Shown: positions 63,880 through 64,000 of the stretch, piece after piece
Numbering within the stretch: position 1 is the first letter of the stretch
Layout of the letters: each line of letters begins with the position of its first letter
Origin: Jatrophihabitans_A lederbergiae
GTDB lineage: Bacteria > Actinomycetota > Actinomycetes > Mycobacteriales > Jatrophihabitantaceae
Assembly: GCF_031845305.1 (NCBI RefSeq)
Contig: NZ_JAVREH010000002.1
Span: 221,919-285,918, forward strand
Direction of reading: 5' to 3'
DNA: 64,000 nucleotides
The notes under the pieces: generated by a model
Database searches by the model: none
What the model was told of the DNA's origin: nothing
What the model saw: only the letters and a program-made list of their open reading frames with translations
Translations under genes and position numbers: made by a program

Positions 63880-64000
63880 TGACCCCGAGTAGTGGACACG
63901 CTCAATCCCTGCTTCGGTGGGGTGGAAGCGAGATGATCCACTCATGGCGAGGAAGAACTACTCCGAGGAGTTTCGCCGCGACGCTGTCGAGTTGTATCGG
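63880..64000 (+). mobile_element. Left end of an IS3-type insertion sequence, truncated by window end
   Basis: TGACCCCGAGTAGTGGACAC (63880-63899) looks like a terminal inverted repeat of IS3 family elements. The transposase gene starts 45 bp later. The right end lies outside the window. It inserted 12 bp after the isomerase stop codon. Confidence 0.6.
63944..64000 (+). CDS. IS3 family transposase OrfA, N-terminus only
   Basis: The 19 visible residues MARKNYSEEFRRDAVELYR are the standard start of the IS3 OrfA helix-turn-helix protein. The frame is open to the window end. Confidence 0.8.
   Translation, partial: MARKNYSEEFRRDAVELYR

Overview
The window is high-GC DNA with frequent GTG starts, 1-8 bp stop/start overlaps and actinobacterial marker families: acVLRF1, SCO4848-type and DUF3817 membrane proteins, DUF2510 proteins, and the actinobacterial exonuclease/polymerase. 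This suggests a chromosomal segment of an actinobacterium, perhaps of a Frankiales/Jatrophihabitans/Nakamurella-like lineage. The lineage is inference; no rRNA or tRNA gene was seen.

Layout. (1) 0-2.8 kb: housekeeping genes (2'-5' RNA ligase, YihY/BrkB, D-Ala-D-Ala carboxypeptidase). (2) 2.9-21.9 kb: an exopolysaccharide locus. A minus-strand block with overlapping stop/start junctions runs from a Wzz-like chain-length protein through a GT2, a Wzy-like polymerase, a GT4, a Wzx flippase and another GT. Plus-strand genes flank it: a malectin plus beta-helix protein with a GT2, then a second beta-helix lipoprotein, a GT4, the polyprenyl-phosphate sugar transferase and a GT2. A frameshifted GMC oxidoreductase and an aldo/keto reductase lie at the left edge. 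(3) 21.9-22.7 kb: SCO4848 family and DUF2510 membrane proteins. (4) 22.7-30.5 kb: glycerol uptake and catabolism (glpK paralogue, IclR regulator, glpF, glpK, glpD), then a frameshifted AbiEi/DUF559-type gene bracketed by two 40-bp palindromic repeats. (5) 30.6-34.1 kb: the sdhCDAB operon. (6) 34.4-43.5 kb: nucleoside uptake and pyrimidine salvage (BMP lipoprotein, ATPase, a fused double permease, cdd, deoA). A VapBC module sits between cdd and deoA, and an acVLRF1 ribosome-rescue factor follows. (7) 43.5-50.5 kb: an accessory, partly decayed zone with oxidoreductases, regulators, and remnants of a PIN toxin, an XRE/MmyB regulator, an SDR, a TetR regulator and an IS982 transposase. Several palindromic operators remain visible. 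(8) 50.7-57.3 kb: secreted alpha-amylase, a very large secreted GH3 beta-glucosidase and a divergent ROK regulator. (9) 57.3-63.9 kb: DUF3817, a PolA-like exonuclease/polymerase with a hexanucleotide repeat, a DUF2510 protein, and a second ROK regulator divergent from a Gfo/Idh oxidoreductase and a sugar isomerase. The window ends in the first bases of an IS3-type element.

How the parts work together. The EPS genes form a plausible Wzx/Wzy pathway: sugar transferase primes, GTs extend, Wzx flips, Wzy polymerises, the Wzz-like protein controls length. The two beta-helix proteins are candidate polymer-binding or polymer-cleaving factors. The glycerol genes make a complete route from uptake to dihydroxyacetone phosphate. 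The BMP transporter feeds cytidine deaminase and thymidine phosphorylase. Amylase and GH3 enzyme would degrade external glucans under ROK control. Two genes, GMC and DUF559-type, each look broken by a single missing C in a short C run, so assembly error is a serious alternative to true pseudogenisation.
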